Assembly (NCBI GenBank): GCA_025350695.1
Contig: JANXXI010000247.1
Location: 1 to 64,000 of the forward strand
From: Acidobacteriota bacterium
Lineage (GTDB): Bacteria > Acidobacteriota > Terriglobia > Bryobacterales > Bryobacteraceae
Direction of reading: 5' to 3'
Length of the DNA stretch: 64,000 nucleotides
Shown here: piece by piece, positions 46,201 through 54,311 of the stretch
Numbering within the stretch: position 1 is the stretch's first letter
How the letters are laid out: every line of letters begins with the position of its first letter
The notes under the pieces: model-generated
Seen by the model: the letters and a program-made list of their open reading frames with translations, nothing else
Databases searched by the model: none
What the model was told of the DNA's origin: nothing
Program-made: the position numbers and the translations under genes

Positions 46201-46977
46201 GCTGGTCTTAGTGTTGCGGTGATATTCGTACAGGGAACCATTGAACTGGTTGCTGCCGGACTTAGTAAGCAGGGCGATTTGGGCGCCTGACGAACGGCCT
46301 TGATCGGCGTTCGGGTTTGTGGTGGTCACGCGAAATTCCTGGAGGGAATCGGGGGTGACTCGCAAGACACTGAAAAAAGTGTTTCCAGAACGGGCATCGC
46401 CGCCGTACTGGTCCTGATCGTTCACATCGACGCCGTCAAGGGTAACGTTAGCTTGATCGAACCGTCCACCATTCACCGAACCGCCGGCGGTCACACCGGG
46501 CTGTAGCGAGAGCAAGCCCACAACATTGCGGGCGCTAAGCGGCAGGTCGCGAACTTGGGTCGAATTGAATGCGTTGCCGATGGTGGCGTCGGTTGTGTTG
46601 ACAACGGAGGCCTGAGCGTTTACCACCAATATTTCGTTGACTGAGCCGACTTCGGAAAACTTCATGGTGATGCTCTGCGAAGTGTTCACCAGCACGTCGA
46701 GACTCTTGCTGATGAGCGCCTTGAAACCGGTCATCTCAACCTTGAGATCGTAAAGTCCAGCCTGCAGTTGAGGGAAGGAAAATGCTCCGGTGGCGTCGCT
46801 GGTATCTGTTCGAATTGTGTTGGTGGCGCGGCTGGTGAGAGTCACCTTGGCGCCAGGAACAACCGCGTCCGTCGGATCGACTACTTTACCCGAAAGCGAC
46901 GTGCTGGTTTGCGCGAAACTTAGTGAGTTAAAGGCCAGCAAGAATATGGTTAATGCCGCGCTGATTGAAGACTTCAT
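43240..46977 (-). CDS. Oar-like TonB-dependent receptor 3
   Basis: A 1245-aa outer-membrane receptor. Signal peptide ending LSFAQ, carboxypeptidase-regulatory-like domain (LSGKVVDPTDAVVPGAKV), plug domain (RDLPLSARNVVGLLSLQPGV, FRVTTTNPNADQGRSSGAQI), long barrel ending in ALRVDF. GAGGGG lies upstream of the ATG. It precedes the GMC-DUF1080 gene on the same strand, with a 487-bp gap containing a hairpin repeat, so it may import the disaccharide or glycoside substrate; this is an inference from position. Confidence 0.93.
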   Translation of the reverse strand: MKSSISAALTIFLLAFNSLSFAQTSTSLSGKVVDPTDAVVPGAKVTLTSRATNTIRTDTSDATGAFSFPQLQAGLYDLKVEMTGFKALISKSLDVLVNTSQSITMKFSEVGSVNEILVVNAQASVVNTTDATIGNAFNSTQVRDLPLSARNVVGLLSLQPGVTAGGSVNGGRFDQANVTLDGVDVNDQDQYGGDARSGNTFFSVLRVTPDSLQEFRVTTTNPNADQGRSSGAQIALLTKSGSNQFNGSLYEYHRNTKTSANDWFSNKAGVERPKLLRNNFGGSIGGPIKKDKIFFFFNYEQFREAKGSVVVNQVPLPSLGQGIVRYFSANGASDPSCPAGTPSGVTCLNRAQISSAYLASNKVDPGTNNATIGILAAAAAKYSANDTTVGDGLNTSGLRFNSSTPVRQATATARVDYILNSKHNLNVRGNYQNDVSTGTSRFPDTAQVQTWAHPRGLAVSESWTVSPNLINSFRYGITRDAITTGGDSNQNSVVFRFVFQPLNFSRARVRTTPVHNIVDDISWSKGKHTVQAGVNFRWISNNRNAYSASYDALTTNPSFYEGSGDSLYLDAAGNNIFPNLASRSAINTRDALGALIGRLPQYTANLVYDRSGKVQAPGTGVARNFKTEEYEGYIQDSWRIRPTITINAGVRWSTSTPVYEATGYQVAPTTSLSTFFDQRVAGSASGVPYNGLLTLDYSGKANGKPGFYSQDWNNFAPSISAAWQFSKKMVLRGGYRIVYDRIGSALAVNFDAVNAIGFTSAAGISANTFNTTTNLPPLFTGLNQEIRNLPKLIIPSSLAFPSGQPADSSRRIQSSLDDKLTTPYNHAFNISAARELGRGFSFEAAYVGRIARSLLLSRDVMTPNNIKDPKSGADWYTSIRQLIDLRDKVTPITAVGNIPFFENMLPKLAGNATFLGQTVSLTATQAAYRRIARTVVGGNNTTDYTTVQDIWDLRGPTSNPLFYQPQYGALTTFSTLGTSDFHSAQFSFRKRLEKGVSFDLNYTTGHSIDIASGAQNTSVTGNFGSPFVQNPFDLNVNRANSNFDIRHNVNMNFLYELPSGKGKMFFGNANRVEQAILGGWTSTGIFRWASGLPSGQPFDSSQWATNFNSQSNGVAIRELKANPTRTGDPNLFSDPTYAYQSYRNANPGEYGNRNVLRLPSLFNIDLGLYKSFTITEKIKLTFRTEAFNVTNTQHFTGISTFGLVRDPFTSQTPGGTAPVPPSTFGKFTGTQGNPRVFQFALRVDF

Positions 46978-47402
46978 TTCAAATTTCCCCTCATTGTTAA
47001 ACCCTGGTTTTCAGCCGGGTACGTTGATAGTAATGTTGAGAGAAGGAGAGTGAAGTGAGGCGGCGGACGGCCGTCGAACGCTCGAAAACGTGGAGCAAGA
47101 ACTGAAGCTTCACCATTGCAACCCCTTTCCCAATTGGTCCCGAACGTCGCTGCAAGATCTTCCGGCCAAATGGAATCAAAGCGCGGAAGCAGTTTTATAG
47201 ATATTCACAGATCTGAAACGGGAAGTCAAGGTTTAGTCTTCGGGATGCATTTCAACAAGGCGCTTGTCCGCAGTCCAATCCATGCCTTCAATCTTCGTGT
47301 TTGAGACCAGCTTCGCCATGGGTTTTATCGCCGCGCCGCTGTTATTGTGGGGTGAATGCATGGCTTATATGAATCTGAGACCTTAACAACAAGGAGGCAG
47401 CC
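46978..47402. other. Intergenic region upstream of TonB receptor 3 and the small membrane genes
   Basis: No credible gene over 30 codons. It must hold the promoter of TonB receptor 3. A hydrophobic 22-codon ORF (47318-47386, MGFIAAPLLLWGECMAYM) ends 16 bases before the first small membrane gene, without a Shine-Dalgarno; I do not call it a gene. Confidence 0.35.
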
Positions 47403-47594
47403 ATGATGTTTCTTGTTCTTCTCTTAATTCCACCGGCGACATTATGCGTCCTCGCCTGGTTCACTTTCAGCAAATTCCGCCAAGCCAAACGCGGCGAAGC
47501 GGAGATGGCTGCGGCTGGCGCATGGATGGCGTTGACCGGCATTCTCATTCTTGCCTACGGCTATTGCTGGGCAACGCTCCGCATCGGCGGGTAA
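47403..47594 (+). CDS. Small two-helix membrane protein
   Basis: A 63-aa protein with two hydrophobic helices (MFLVLLLIPPATLCVLAW and AWMALTGILILAYGYCW) joined by a charged loop (KFRQAKRGEAEM). AAGGAGG lies 5 bases before the ATG, a strong ribosome-binding site. Family unknown. The next two stretches downstream encode related but damaged proteins, which supports this one being a real gene. Confidence 0.6.
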   Translation: MMFLVLLLIPPATLCVLAWFTFSKFRQAKRGEAEMAAAGAWMALTGILILAYGYCWATLRIGG

Positions 47595-47615
47595 GCACAG
47601 CAAGGAAGGAGAAAC

Positions 47616-47809
47616 GTGTTTGTAATACTTTGGATAACCATACCGCGGCGCTTTTGGGCTTGATAGTCGTGCTAACTAACCGCATCAACTCGCGAGAAAA
47701 GCAGTTGCTGTGGCGAGGTTGGCTGATGGCTTGCATCGCACTGCCCTTCTTAGTAGTAGGAGTGTGTGGTGGGCTGATGGAAGTATGGTCAATATATAGG
47801 CTCAAATAG
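47616..47809 (+). pseudogene. Frameshifted paralogue of the small membrane protein
   Basis: GAAGGAGAAAC precedes a GTG at 47616 that encodes FVILWITIP, like the start of the previous gene. The frame then breaks; one base over it continues AALLGLIVVLTNRINSREKQ and ACIALPFLVVGVCGGLM to a stop at 47809. Restoring one base near 47645 would give a 64-aa protein of the same two-helix layout. Either a pseudogene or a sequencing error. Confidence 0.5.
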
Positions 47810-47827
47810 GTCATACCCATCCGCACG

Positions 47828-48040
47828 TTGAGGAAGATAAATATTTCTGATTCTTCGGCTAGGCACATCGGTTTCGCTCGCTTTAGCAGTGTGTTCTTCT
47901 TCGCTATCATTTCCCAGCGTAGTGATCTAAACGAAAGACGTATCTGGTGGCTGGGCATACTGATGGGCCTAATCGCCTTCTCCTCCTTGCTCTTTCGAAC
48001 TTGCATTAACATCGCGAATTTTATTTCTCTAGCGAAGTAA
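47828..48040 (+). CDS. Possible third small membrane protein of the tandem set
   Basis: A 70-aa ORF with a TTG start. Its second half (SDLNERRIWWLGILMGLIAF, then FISLAK) resembles the second copy's INSREKQLLWRGWLMACIAL and YRLK. The first half (SSARHIGFARFSS) is less hydrophobic than expected, so its N-terminus may be damaged. Function unknown. Confidence 0.35.
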   Translation: MRKINISDSSARHIGFARFSSVFFFAIISQRSDLNERRIWWLGILMGLIAFSSLLFRTCINIANFISLAK

Positions 48041-48076
48041 GTGGATCATGCATAGCTGATCCTATAAAGTAATGTA

Positions 48077-50197
48077 GTGACCCGACTCGCCGCCTTCATC
48101 CTACTGGCTACTACCGCTCTTGCCCAATCCGATTGGCCCACCTTCGGTAACGACCCCGGCGCCATGCGCTACTCTCCCCTGCGTCAAATCAACACCTCGA
48201 ACGTCACCCGCCTTCAACCCGCCTGGACATTTCGCACCGGCAAACCAGGCTCCGAAGCCGTTCCGCTCGTCATCAACGGAATACTATACGTCAACGCACC
48301 GGACGGGGTCTATGCGCTCGTCCCTGAAACCGGCGAGCTGCTGTGGAAGCACGCCGCCGCGCCTATCGCGCTTCGGGGTCTGGCTTACTGGCCGGGCTCG
48401 GCCAACATTCACCCGCGAGTGTTCACCGGTAATGGCCCCTATCTATTAGCGCTAGACGTCACCACAGGCAAACCCGCGCCAGGCTTCGGGAATGAGGGCC
48501 GCGTCGATCTAAAAAAGGGTGTGCTCGGCGATTTGAAAGATGGCCGCTACGCCCTGCAATCCCCACCGGCCATCTTCGGTGACGTTGTCATCACTGGCTC
48601 AAGTAACGGCGAAGGTTCACCCACGCTCGGACTCTATGGCGACATTCGCGGATGGGACGCTAAGTCCGGTAAGCTGCTCTGGACATTCCATACCGTGCCC
48701 CGGCCAGGCGAACCTGGGGCCGAAACATGGCCCACCGATGGCTGGAAAAATCGCTCCGGCACCAACGTCTGGGGCTTCTTCACGGTCGATGTGAAACGCG
48801 GCATCGTCTACGCCCCGCTCGGCTCGCCCACTTCCGATTTCTATGGCAAGGATCGTATCGGCGACAACCTGTATGGCAACTCGCTAGTTGCGCTCGACGC
48901 CCGCACCGGCGCAAAGAAGTGGCATCAACAGTTGGTGCATCACGACATTTGGGATTACGATCTAGCCGCACCTCCGGCCTTATTCGACATTCGCCGCAAT
49001 GGCCGCATCATCCCCGCCGTGGCACAAATCACCAAGATGGGCCTGCTCTTCGTCTTCGATCGCGTCACCGGCGCGCCCATCTACGGCATGGAAGAACGCG
49101 AAGTGCCTCAAACCATCGTGCCCGGCGAAGTCACCGCGAAAACGCAGCCCTTCCCCATGAAGCCGCCGCCGCTTGGCAAGAACACATTTCGCATGGAAGA
49201 GATGTACAACTTGACGCCGGAACATGCACGTTTTTGCAAGGATTTGTTTGAAACAAATCAGATGAAAATTGGCGGCCCCTACACGCCGTTACCCCTTGAA
49301 GGGAACGCGTTGCTTTTTCCCAGCACACTAGGCGGTGGCAACTGGGGAGGCGTTTCGGTCGACCCAACTCTTGGCCGCCTATTCGTAAATATCATGCACG
49401 TGGGCCAATGGGGACACATGGAAAAGCGCGGCGCCGATTATGTGAGGACGTCTGCCTACGGAAACTACGCGCGGTTCTGGAATCGCGAAACACGCGTGCC
49501 TTGCCAAAATCCGCCCTTCGGGGAAATGGTTGCGGTTGATCTCGCCACGGGCGACATTGCCTGGCGCGCGCCGCTCGGCCACATCGATTCGCTGGAAGTG
49601 ATCGGCGTGCGCGACACCGGCACGGTGAGTCTCGGTGGCAGCCTCGCCACGGCTGGAAGTCTTGTGTTCATCGGAGCCACCAACGATGCCCGCTTCCGCG
49701 CCTATGATTCGAAGGTTGGCAAAGCGCTTTGGGAAGTTAAGCTGGAGGCGAACGCGCATTCGAGCCCTGTCACTTATATGGGTCGCGATGGCCGTCAATA
49801 CATTGTGCTGATGGCCGCCGGCGGGGGAGCTTTCTTCGGCGGCGCACCCAGCAACACGCTTGTCGCTTTTGCTCTTCCCGACGCACCACGCAAGCCGCTC
49901 CCCCTGGCGGTATCAAAGGCAGTAGCAGCGGCAGCGGAAGCCCGTCGCGGCGAACCGAAAGTAGGAGCCTTCACGCCACTTGCATTGGCCTCCGGCGATG
50001 CCAAAGCTCTAGTCGAAAAAACCTGCGGAACAGGTTGCCATGCAATTGAAGTCGTAACAAGTCAACGTATGAGCCAGACGGATTGGGACGGAGTTGTTCA
50101 AAACATGGTGGCGCGCGGCGCACAAGCTTCGGACGCTGAGGTCAAAGCGATCGTGGAATATTTGGGCAAGACGCTTGGCAAGAGCGAAGGAAAGTAG
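48077..50197 (+). CDS. PQQ-dependent dehydrogenase with C-terminal cytochrome c-like region
   Basis: A 706-aa periplasmic quinoprotein. Signal peptide ending TALAQ, then an eight-bladed propeller with W-motifs (VPETGELLWKHAA, DAKSGKLLWTFHT, DARTGAKKWHQQLVHHD) and the PQQ-dehydrogenase segment HHDIWDYDLAAPPALFDI. The end has CGTGCHAIEVV near residue 660, a C-x2-C-H haem site, and a helical tail, so electrons may pass to an attached haem. It oxidises an alcohol or sugar; the substrate is unknown. Start is GTG, with a -10-like TATAAA 8 bases upstream and no Shine-Dalgarno. Confidence 0.9.
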   Translation: MTRLAAFILLATTALAQSDWPTFGNDPGAMRYSPLRQINTSNVTRLQPAWTFRTGKPGSEAVPLVINGILYVNAPDGVYALVPETGELLWKHAAAPIALRGLAYWPGSANIHPRVFTGNGPYLLALDVTTGKPAPGFGNEGRVDLKKGVLGDLKDGRYALQSPPAIFGDVVITGSSNGEGSPTLGLYGDIRGWDAKSGKLLWTFHTVPRPGEPGAETWPTDGWKNRSGTNVWGFFTVDVKRGIVYAPLGSPTSDFYGKDRIGDNLYGNSLVALDARTGAKKWHQQLVHHDIWDYDLAAPPALFDIRRNGRIIPAVAQITKMGLLFVFDRVTGAPIYGMEEREVPQTIVPGEVTAKTQPFPMKPPPLGKNTFRMEEMYNLTPEHARFCKDLFETNQMKIGGPYTPLPLEGNALLFPSTLGGGNWGGVSVDPTLGRLFVNIMHVGQWGHMEKRGADYVRTSAYGNYARFWNRETRVPCQNPPFGEMVAVDLATGDIAWRAPLGHIDSLEVIGVRDTGTVSLGGSLATAGSLVFIGATNDARFRAYDSKVGKALWEVKLEANAHSSPVTYMGRDGRQYIVLMAAGGGAFFGGAPSNTLVAFALPDAPRKPLPLAVSKAVAAAAEARRGEPKVGAFTPLALASGDAKALVEKTCGTGCHAIEVVTSQRMSQTDWDGVVQNMVARGAQASDAEVKAIVEYLGKTLGKSEGK

Positions 50198-50308
50198 AAG
50201 GCGGGATTAGACTCAAAAGTCTCTCCCAGCAACCCCACACATCAAGATCATTTTCCTTCAATAAATTCGCATGAGCTATAATAAAGCGCACGTGATGGCG
50301 ATATTTTA

Positions 50309-52660
50309 ATGACGTCAGGACGCTGGCAACAGATCAAAGTAATCTTCGAAGGAGCAATGGATCTTGGCCCGGATCAACGGGCGCGGTTCGTGAGCCAGCA
50401 GTGTGGGGGTGACGAAGAGCTGCAGCGCGATGTAGAAGCGATGCTTTCTTCCGACGCATCCGGCGCCAGCACGCAGTTCAAAAGCCCGCTGGCAAAAGTA
50501 GCTGCCCTGATGGCCGCTGAGGCCGTGCTCGCCGAGACACCAATCAAGGCGCCCGAACATACAACGCTCAAAAATCGATATAAGATCCTCCGCGAGCTTG
50601 GGCGCGGTGGCATGAGCGTTGTTTACTATGCGCACGATTTGCAGTTGCTCGACAAGCCGGTAGTAGTCAAAGTTTTGCTCGACAAGACTAACGCCGACCC
50701 CTACATGCGCCAAAAATTTCAACAGGAAATGGAGGCTTTGGCCCGTATCGATCATCCCGACGTGGTGGGTGTCTTGGATTATGGCCTAAACGCCGAAGGC
50801 CTGCAGTTTTTGGTGATGCAGTTCATTGACGGCACAACCCTGCGGGACGCCATCAAGCCTGGGGGCATGGAGATGAAACGCGTCGTTGACCTGATCAGTA
50901 AAGTTGCCGAGGCTCTTTCGAGCGCCCACGCGAAAGGAGTGTGGCATCGTGACTTGAAGCCGGAAAATGTCATGCTTCAAAGAATCGGCCGCGAAGAGCA
51001 TGTGAAAGTAATCGACTTTGGAATTGCCGGTATTCAGAATTCTCAGTTCGGCGGAGAAGACTCAAAAATCGCCGGCACCATGACCTATATGGCTCCGGAG
51101 CAGTTCGCCGGGCATGCTTGCGCGGCCAGTGATACCTACGCGCTGGGTGTGGTGGCCTTCGAGTTATTAACCGGAGAAAAGCCGTTTCCTCCCAATTCCT
51201 TGGTCCATCTAGCCGCCGAAGACAAAACCACGGCAACCAAGCTTGAAACGTTACGACAGGATGTGCCGGAAGGATTGAGGCGCGCGGTGTTGAAGGCCAT
51301 GGCCTTCCGGGCTGACCAGCGGCAGGCGGAGATTGGAGAATTCGGAGAGGATTTGCAGCGGGCGTTCGCTAGCGATGCGGAAACACAAGTACGAAGAACG
51401 ACGGCCACGCCGGGCGGCCTGGAAATCGCCCACGTGCTTTTCACTGATCTGGTTGGTTATTCCTTGCTTTCGATGGACGATCAGAAAGAATACTTAGCCC
51501 AGTTTCAAACGATCGTACGAGGGTCCGGGCAGTTTCGCGAAGCCGATGCCGCGGGGAATTTGATTAACCTGCCCACTGGCGATGGCATGGCTCTGGCGTT
51601 TTTTGGCGATCCTTCCGCGCCTGCGAAGTGCGCTCTGGAAATCGCCGAGGCACTAAAGACGCAGCCCCACTTGAAGTTGCGCATGGGCATCCACAGCGGC
51701 CCCGTGTACCGTGTCGCCGACATGAACGCGAATGCCAACGTGTCCGGTGGTGGCATCAACATGGCGCAACGAGTGATGGATTCGGGCGACTCCGGTCACA
51801 TCCTGCTCTCACGCAATGTGGCCGATGTGCTGGAGCAGTTGCGGGGCTGGAGCGAGAGCCTAACCGACTTGGGTTTTCACGAAGTGAAGCATGGATTGAA
51901 GGTCCATTTTTACAATTTGTGCAAGGATGGGTTGGGAAATCCGGCGCTACCTCGCAAGCTGGCCCTAACCAAAGTCCCGCCCAAGCCTGTTTCCGTTAAG
52001 ACGCTAATAATTGCGGCTGGTCTCACAGTGGCGCTAGTCTTGGGTCTGGGCAGTTACGTCGCTTGGGACAAAGCGGCGTCACAGAAAGCGGCGCAAAGAG
52101 CTGCGGCGGAGGCGGCGGAGGCGGCCAAGCCCAAGCACATCCTTCGGTACTTCGTGATGGTGTACAAGGTTCGCGACAAGGTGGTTGTTAAGCAACCCAG
52201 CCGTCTTGCGGGCGAGCGGATTTTCGACGAGGATAATCAAATCCGCTTCACTTTTAGTAACCCGGAACCTGGGCACTTGTACATACTGAACGAAGGGCCG
52301 AATTCGACGAACGAAAAGCCGGATTTAAACTGCCTGGGTGTGGAAAAACTCCGGGCCGGTCAGGAATTTAATGTGCCGTCTAAGGGTCTTATCGTTTTCG
52401 ACAAAGAGCAAGGCAGGGAGAAGCTCTGGCTGGTCTGGTCCCCTACTCCCTTGGATAGAATGGATGCGCTCGAGCGGTGGAGAACGTCCGAATATTTAGG
52501 ACATGTGGGCGATCTGGCGCAGGCAAAGGACGTCCTGAGTTATTTGAAAAATGCGAAACAGGCGGACAAGAGCGAAGAAGAGAGCGAGCAGGGACCAAGA
52601 ACTCTGCTGAAGTCTCCAACCGACGTATTGGTGAGACTAATCCCATTGGATCACCTATAG
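50309..52660 (+). CDS. Ser/Thr protein kinase-adenylate/guanylate cyclase-DUF4384 fusion
   Basis: A 783-aa signalling protein. Residues 88-350 are a Hanks-type kinase: GRGGMSVVYYAHD, the catalytic Lys in VVVKVLL, WHRDLKPENVML, and DFG in VIDFGIAG. Residues 375-540 are a class III cyclase: HVLFTDLVGYSLLSMDD with the first metal Asp, TGDGMALAFFG with the second, and GGGINMAQRVMDSG. One membrane helix (about 568-590) is followed by an Ala/Lys-rich linker and a DUF4384-like exterior domain (FTFSNPEPGHLYILNEG). Such kinase-cyclase fusions join phosphorylation and nucleotide signalling. A perfect TATAAT lies at 50277-50282. A separate DUF4384 gene follows 53 bp downstream. Confidence 0.92.
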   Translation: MTSGRWQQIKVIFEGAMDLGPDQRARFVSQQCGGDEELQRDVEAMLSSDASGASTQFKSPLAKVAALMAAEAVLAETPIKAPEHTTLKNRYKILRELGRGGMSVVYYAHDLQLLDKPVVVKVLLDKTNADPYMRQKFQQEMEALARIDHPDVVGVLDYGLNAEGLQFLVMQFIDGTTLRDAIKPGGMEMKRVVDLISKVAEALSSAHAKGVWHRDLKPENVMLQRIGREEHVKVIDFGIAGIQNSQFGGEDSKIAGTMTYMAPEQFAGHACAASDTYALGVVAFELLTGEKPFPPNSLVHLAAEDKTTATKLETLRQDVPEGLRRAVLKAMAFRADQRQAEIGEFGEDLQRAFASDAETQVRRTTATPGGLEIAHVLFTDLVGYSLLSMDDQKEYLAQFQTIVRGSGQFREADAAGNLINLPTGDGMALAFFGDPSAPAKCALEIAEALKTQPHLKLRMGIHSGPVYRVADMNANANVSGGGINMAQRVMDSGDSGHILLSRNVADVLEQLRGWSESLTDLGFHEVKHGLKVHFYNLCKDGLGNPALPRKLALTKVPPKPVSVKTLIIAAGLTVALVLGLGSYVAWDKAASQKAAQRAAAEAAEAAKPKHILRYFVMVYKVRDKVVVKQPSRLAGERIFDEDNQIRFTFSNPEPGHLYILNEGPNSTNEKPDLNCLGVEKLRAGQEFNVPSKGLIVFDKEQGREKLWLVWSPTPLDRMDALERWRTSEYLGHVGDLAQAKDVLSYLKNAKQADKSEEESEQGPRTLLKSPTDVLVRLIPLDHL

Positions 52661-52713
52661 CCACGAATTGTTGACCCACTTTCTTGCTCGTTTACGCATA
52701 CAAGGACAAGCGT

Positions 52714-53586
52714 ATGATTGTAAAATACTCAGCACATTTAGCGTTGGCCGCGTCACTAGCAGCCGCCCCGCAGGAAGCCCCGGAAATGGTCACCCGTCAA
52801 CTTTGGGACGCCAGCCTTATTGAACACCGTCCTGCCGCTAAACCGGCGCCAGGGACGAAGAACGTGACGCCGGTAAAAGGGCAAACCACGCCGGTGAAAC
52901 CGAGCGCACCAGTGAAGGGAACGCTGGTGGGTGTCACCGTGTGGAGTTTCCGTGCCAGCAAACCGGCCGATACTCGTGAAGTTCGCGCCCTAGTCCACGA
53001 AGGAGATGACGACGTAGAGTTGACCCCGGAACGCGTGGCCGCCGACCAGCCTCTGGCCCAAGGGCAGAAGTTGCGGATTGGCATTGAAGTGTCGAAAGCA
53101 GGGTACCTTTACGTGATCGACCGTGACGAATATGCCGACGGATCGAAAGGGGATCCCTTCCTGATCTTCCCCGCCAGAAACATCATGGGCGGCAACAATA
53201 AGGTGGGGCCAGGCATGCTGGTGGAAATCCCCGCCGCCAGCGATAGGGTGCCTTACTTCACCATGAAGAGGTCGAAGCCGAATCAAACCAAAGAAGTGTT
53301 GACGATTTTAATCAGCCCCACCCCGATCCCTGGATTGACGGTGGCAGGCCGCCAGCAGTTGGACGAAAAGCAACTCGCCGATTGGGAGAAGCAATGGCGT
53401 GTGAAGTCGTATCAATTGGGGGACGCCAAGACTCAAGGGCAAACCTACACAGTGGCCGAAAAGCAGGCCGCCAGTGGGGCGAAGCCGTTGAGCAAGGATG
53501 ACCCGCTGCCTCAGTTGATGTATCGCCTTGACACTAGGACGGGTGAAGCGGGCATGATGGATTTGCCGTTGCGGATTGCCAAGTAG
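52714..53586 (+). CDS. Exported DUF4384 protein
   Basis: A 290-aa protein with a signal peptide (LALAASLAAAP), a Pro/Thr-rich linker (about residues 45-75) and a DUF4384 domain (LRIGIEVSKAGYLYVIDRDE, FLIFPARNIMGGNN, VLTILISPTPIPG). The start is the ATG at 52714; the track's 52684 is a TTG. The same domain is found at the end of the kinase-cyclase upstream, so both proteins may sense the same periplasmic ligand or form a pair. Its biochemical role is unknown. Confidence 0.82.
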   Translation: MIVKYSAHLALAASLAAAPQEAPEMVTRQLWDASLIEHRPAAKPAPGTKNVTPVKGQTTPVKPSAPVKGTLVGVTVWSFRASKPADTREVRALVHEGDDDVELTPERVAADQPLAQGQKLRIGIEVSKAGYLYVIDRDEYADGSKGDPFLIFPARNIMGGNNKVGPGMLVEIPAASDRVPYFTMKRSKPNQTKEVLTILISPTPIPGLTVAGRQQLDEKQLADWEKQWRVKSYQLGDAKTQGQTYTVAEKQAASGAKPLSKDDPLPQLMYRLDTRTGEAGMMDLPLRIAK

Positions 53587-53639
53587 CAGGCATTATTGTG
53601 AACCGTGCGGAGCGAAACGAATCCACCGCTCCAGATGAT

Positions 53640-53710
53640 GTAACACTTGGACAGCAAAGTAGGCGACACGCGAATGCTGGACCTGCCCCTGCGATCGCAA
53701 AGTAAGGCCT
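53640..53710 (+). pseudogene. Remnant of a second DUF4384 gene tail
   Basis: LDSKVGDTRMLDLPLR is readable here and matches LDTRTGEAGMMDLPLR at the end of the intact DUF4384 gene about 110 bases upstream. The remainder of the gene is missing, so this is a leftover from a duplication. Only about 20 codons are recognisable. Confidence 0.55.
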
Positions 53711-53819
53711 ACTCGCAGTCGGCGGGTGGCCCAAGAACGCCTTGCCCAGGAGAAGGAGCGAATTAGGAAACTCGCGCTGCTCCGTGACTTCCGCCTTGCC
53801 GTCCAAGGCCCTCTAGACG

Positions 53820-54251
53820 CTACCGTCCGGAGCTTCCAAATCCTCCATCGCCCCGGACAGAATCCGCTAATTCGCCTTCGTCCCACTCCACCGCTTCATA
53901 CTTGGCAATAACCATCTGCGCGATACGATCGCCCTTCTTCACGGTGTAACTCTGCTTGCCCAAATTGAGTAGGATCACCCGTATCTCGCCCCGATAACCA
54001 GGATCGATCGTCGCTGGTGAGTTAGGCAGCGTGATCGCCTGCTTCAACGCCAAGCCGCTACGCGGACGCAGTTGGCATTCGTAACCTGATGGGATCTCGA
54101 CGGAAAGTCCGGTCGGCACAAGCACCGGAACGTTCGGTTCCAGCGTAACTTCGGCCGTTGAGCAGATGTCCATGCCGGCGTCCTCGAGTGGTCCGTGTGC
54201 ATACTGCGGAAGTACGGCGTCGGCCGAAATGCGTTTGATTTTGATTTGCAT
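53820..54251 (-). CDS. dut: Deoxyuridine triphosphate pyrophosphatase
   Basis: Hydrolyses dUTP to dUMP, keeping uracil out of DNA and supplying the thymidylate synthase substrate. A 143-aa trimeric-type dUTPase with all motifs: EDAGMDICST (1), RPRSGLALKQ (2), ATIDPGYRGEIRVIL (3), GDRIAQMVIAKYE (4) and RGDGGFGSSGR (5). It is divergent from thyX, 60 bp away, an obvious functional pair. Confidence 0.96.
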   Translation of the reverse strand: MQIKIKRISADAVLPQYAHGPLEDAGMDICSTAEVTLEPNVPVLVPTGLSVEIPSGYECQLRPRSGLALKQAITLPNSPATIDPGYRGEIRVILLNLGKQSYTVKKGDRIAQMVIAKYEAVEWDEGELADSVRGDGGFGSSGR

Positions 54252-54256
54252 GTTGA

Positions 54257-54304
54257 CGAACCTGTTACCTTAGCACGATGAGTGTAGATTATGCGAACCT
54301 GTTA
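54257..54304. promoter_or_regulatory. 11-bp direct repeat between dut and thyX
   Basis: CGAACCTGTTA occurs exactly at 54257-54267 and again at 54294-54304, 37 bases apart (about 3.5 helical turns), filling most of the 60-bp divergent promoter region. It may be an operator for a shared regulator. It does not match the usual LexA or NrdR box. Confidence 0.45.
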
Positions 54305-54311
54305 GATTACC

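Noticed and set aside
47545-48012. 155-aa minus-strand ORF
   Set aside because: It is antisense to the tandem small membrane genes and has no motif or ribosome-binding site.
54257-54304. LexA box in the dut-thyX spacer
   Set aside because: CGAAC is present but the spacing and right half do not fit CGAAC-N4-GTTCG; kept only as an unassigned direct repeat.
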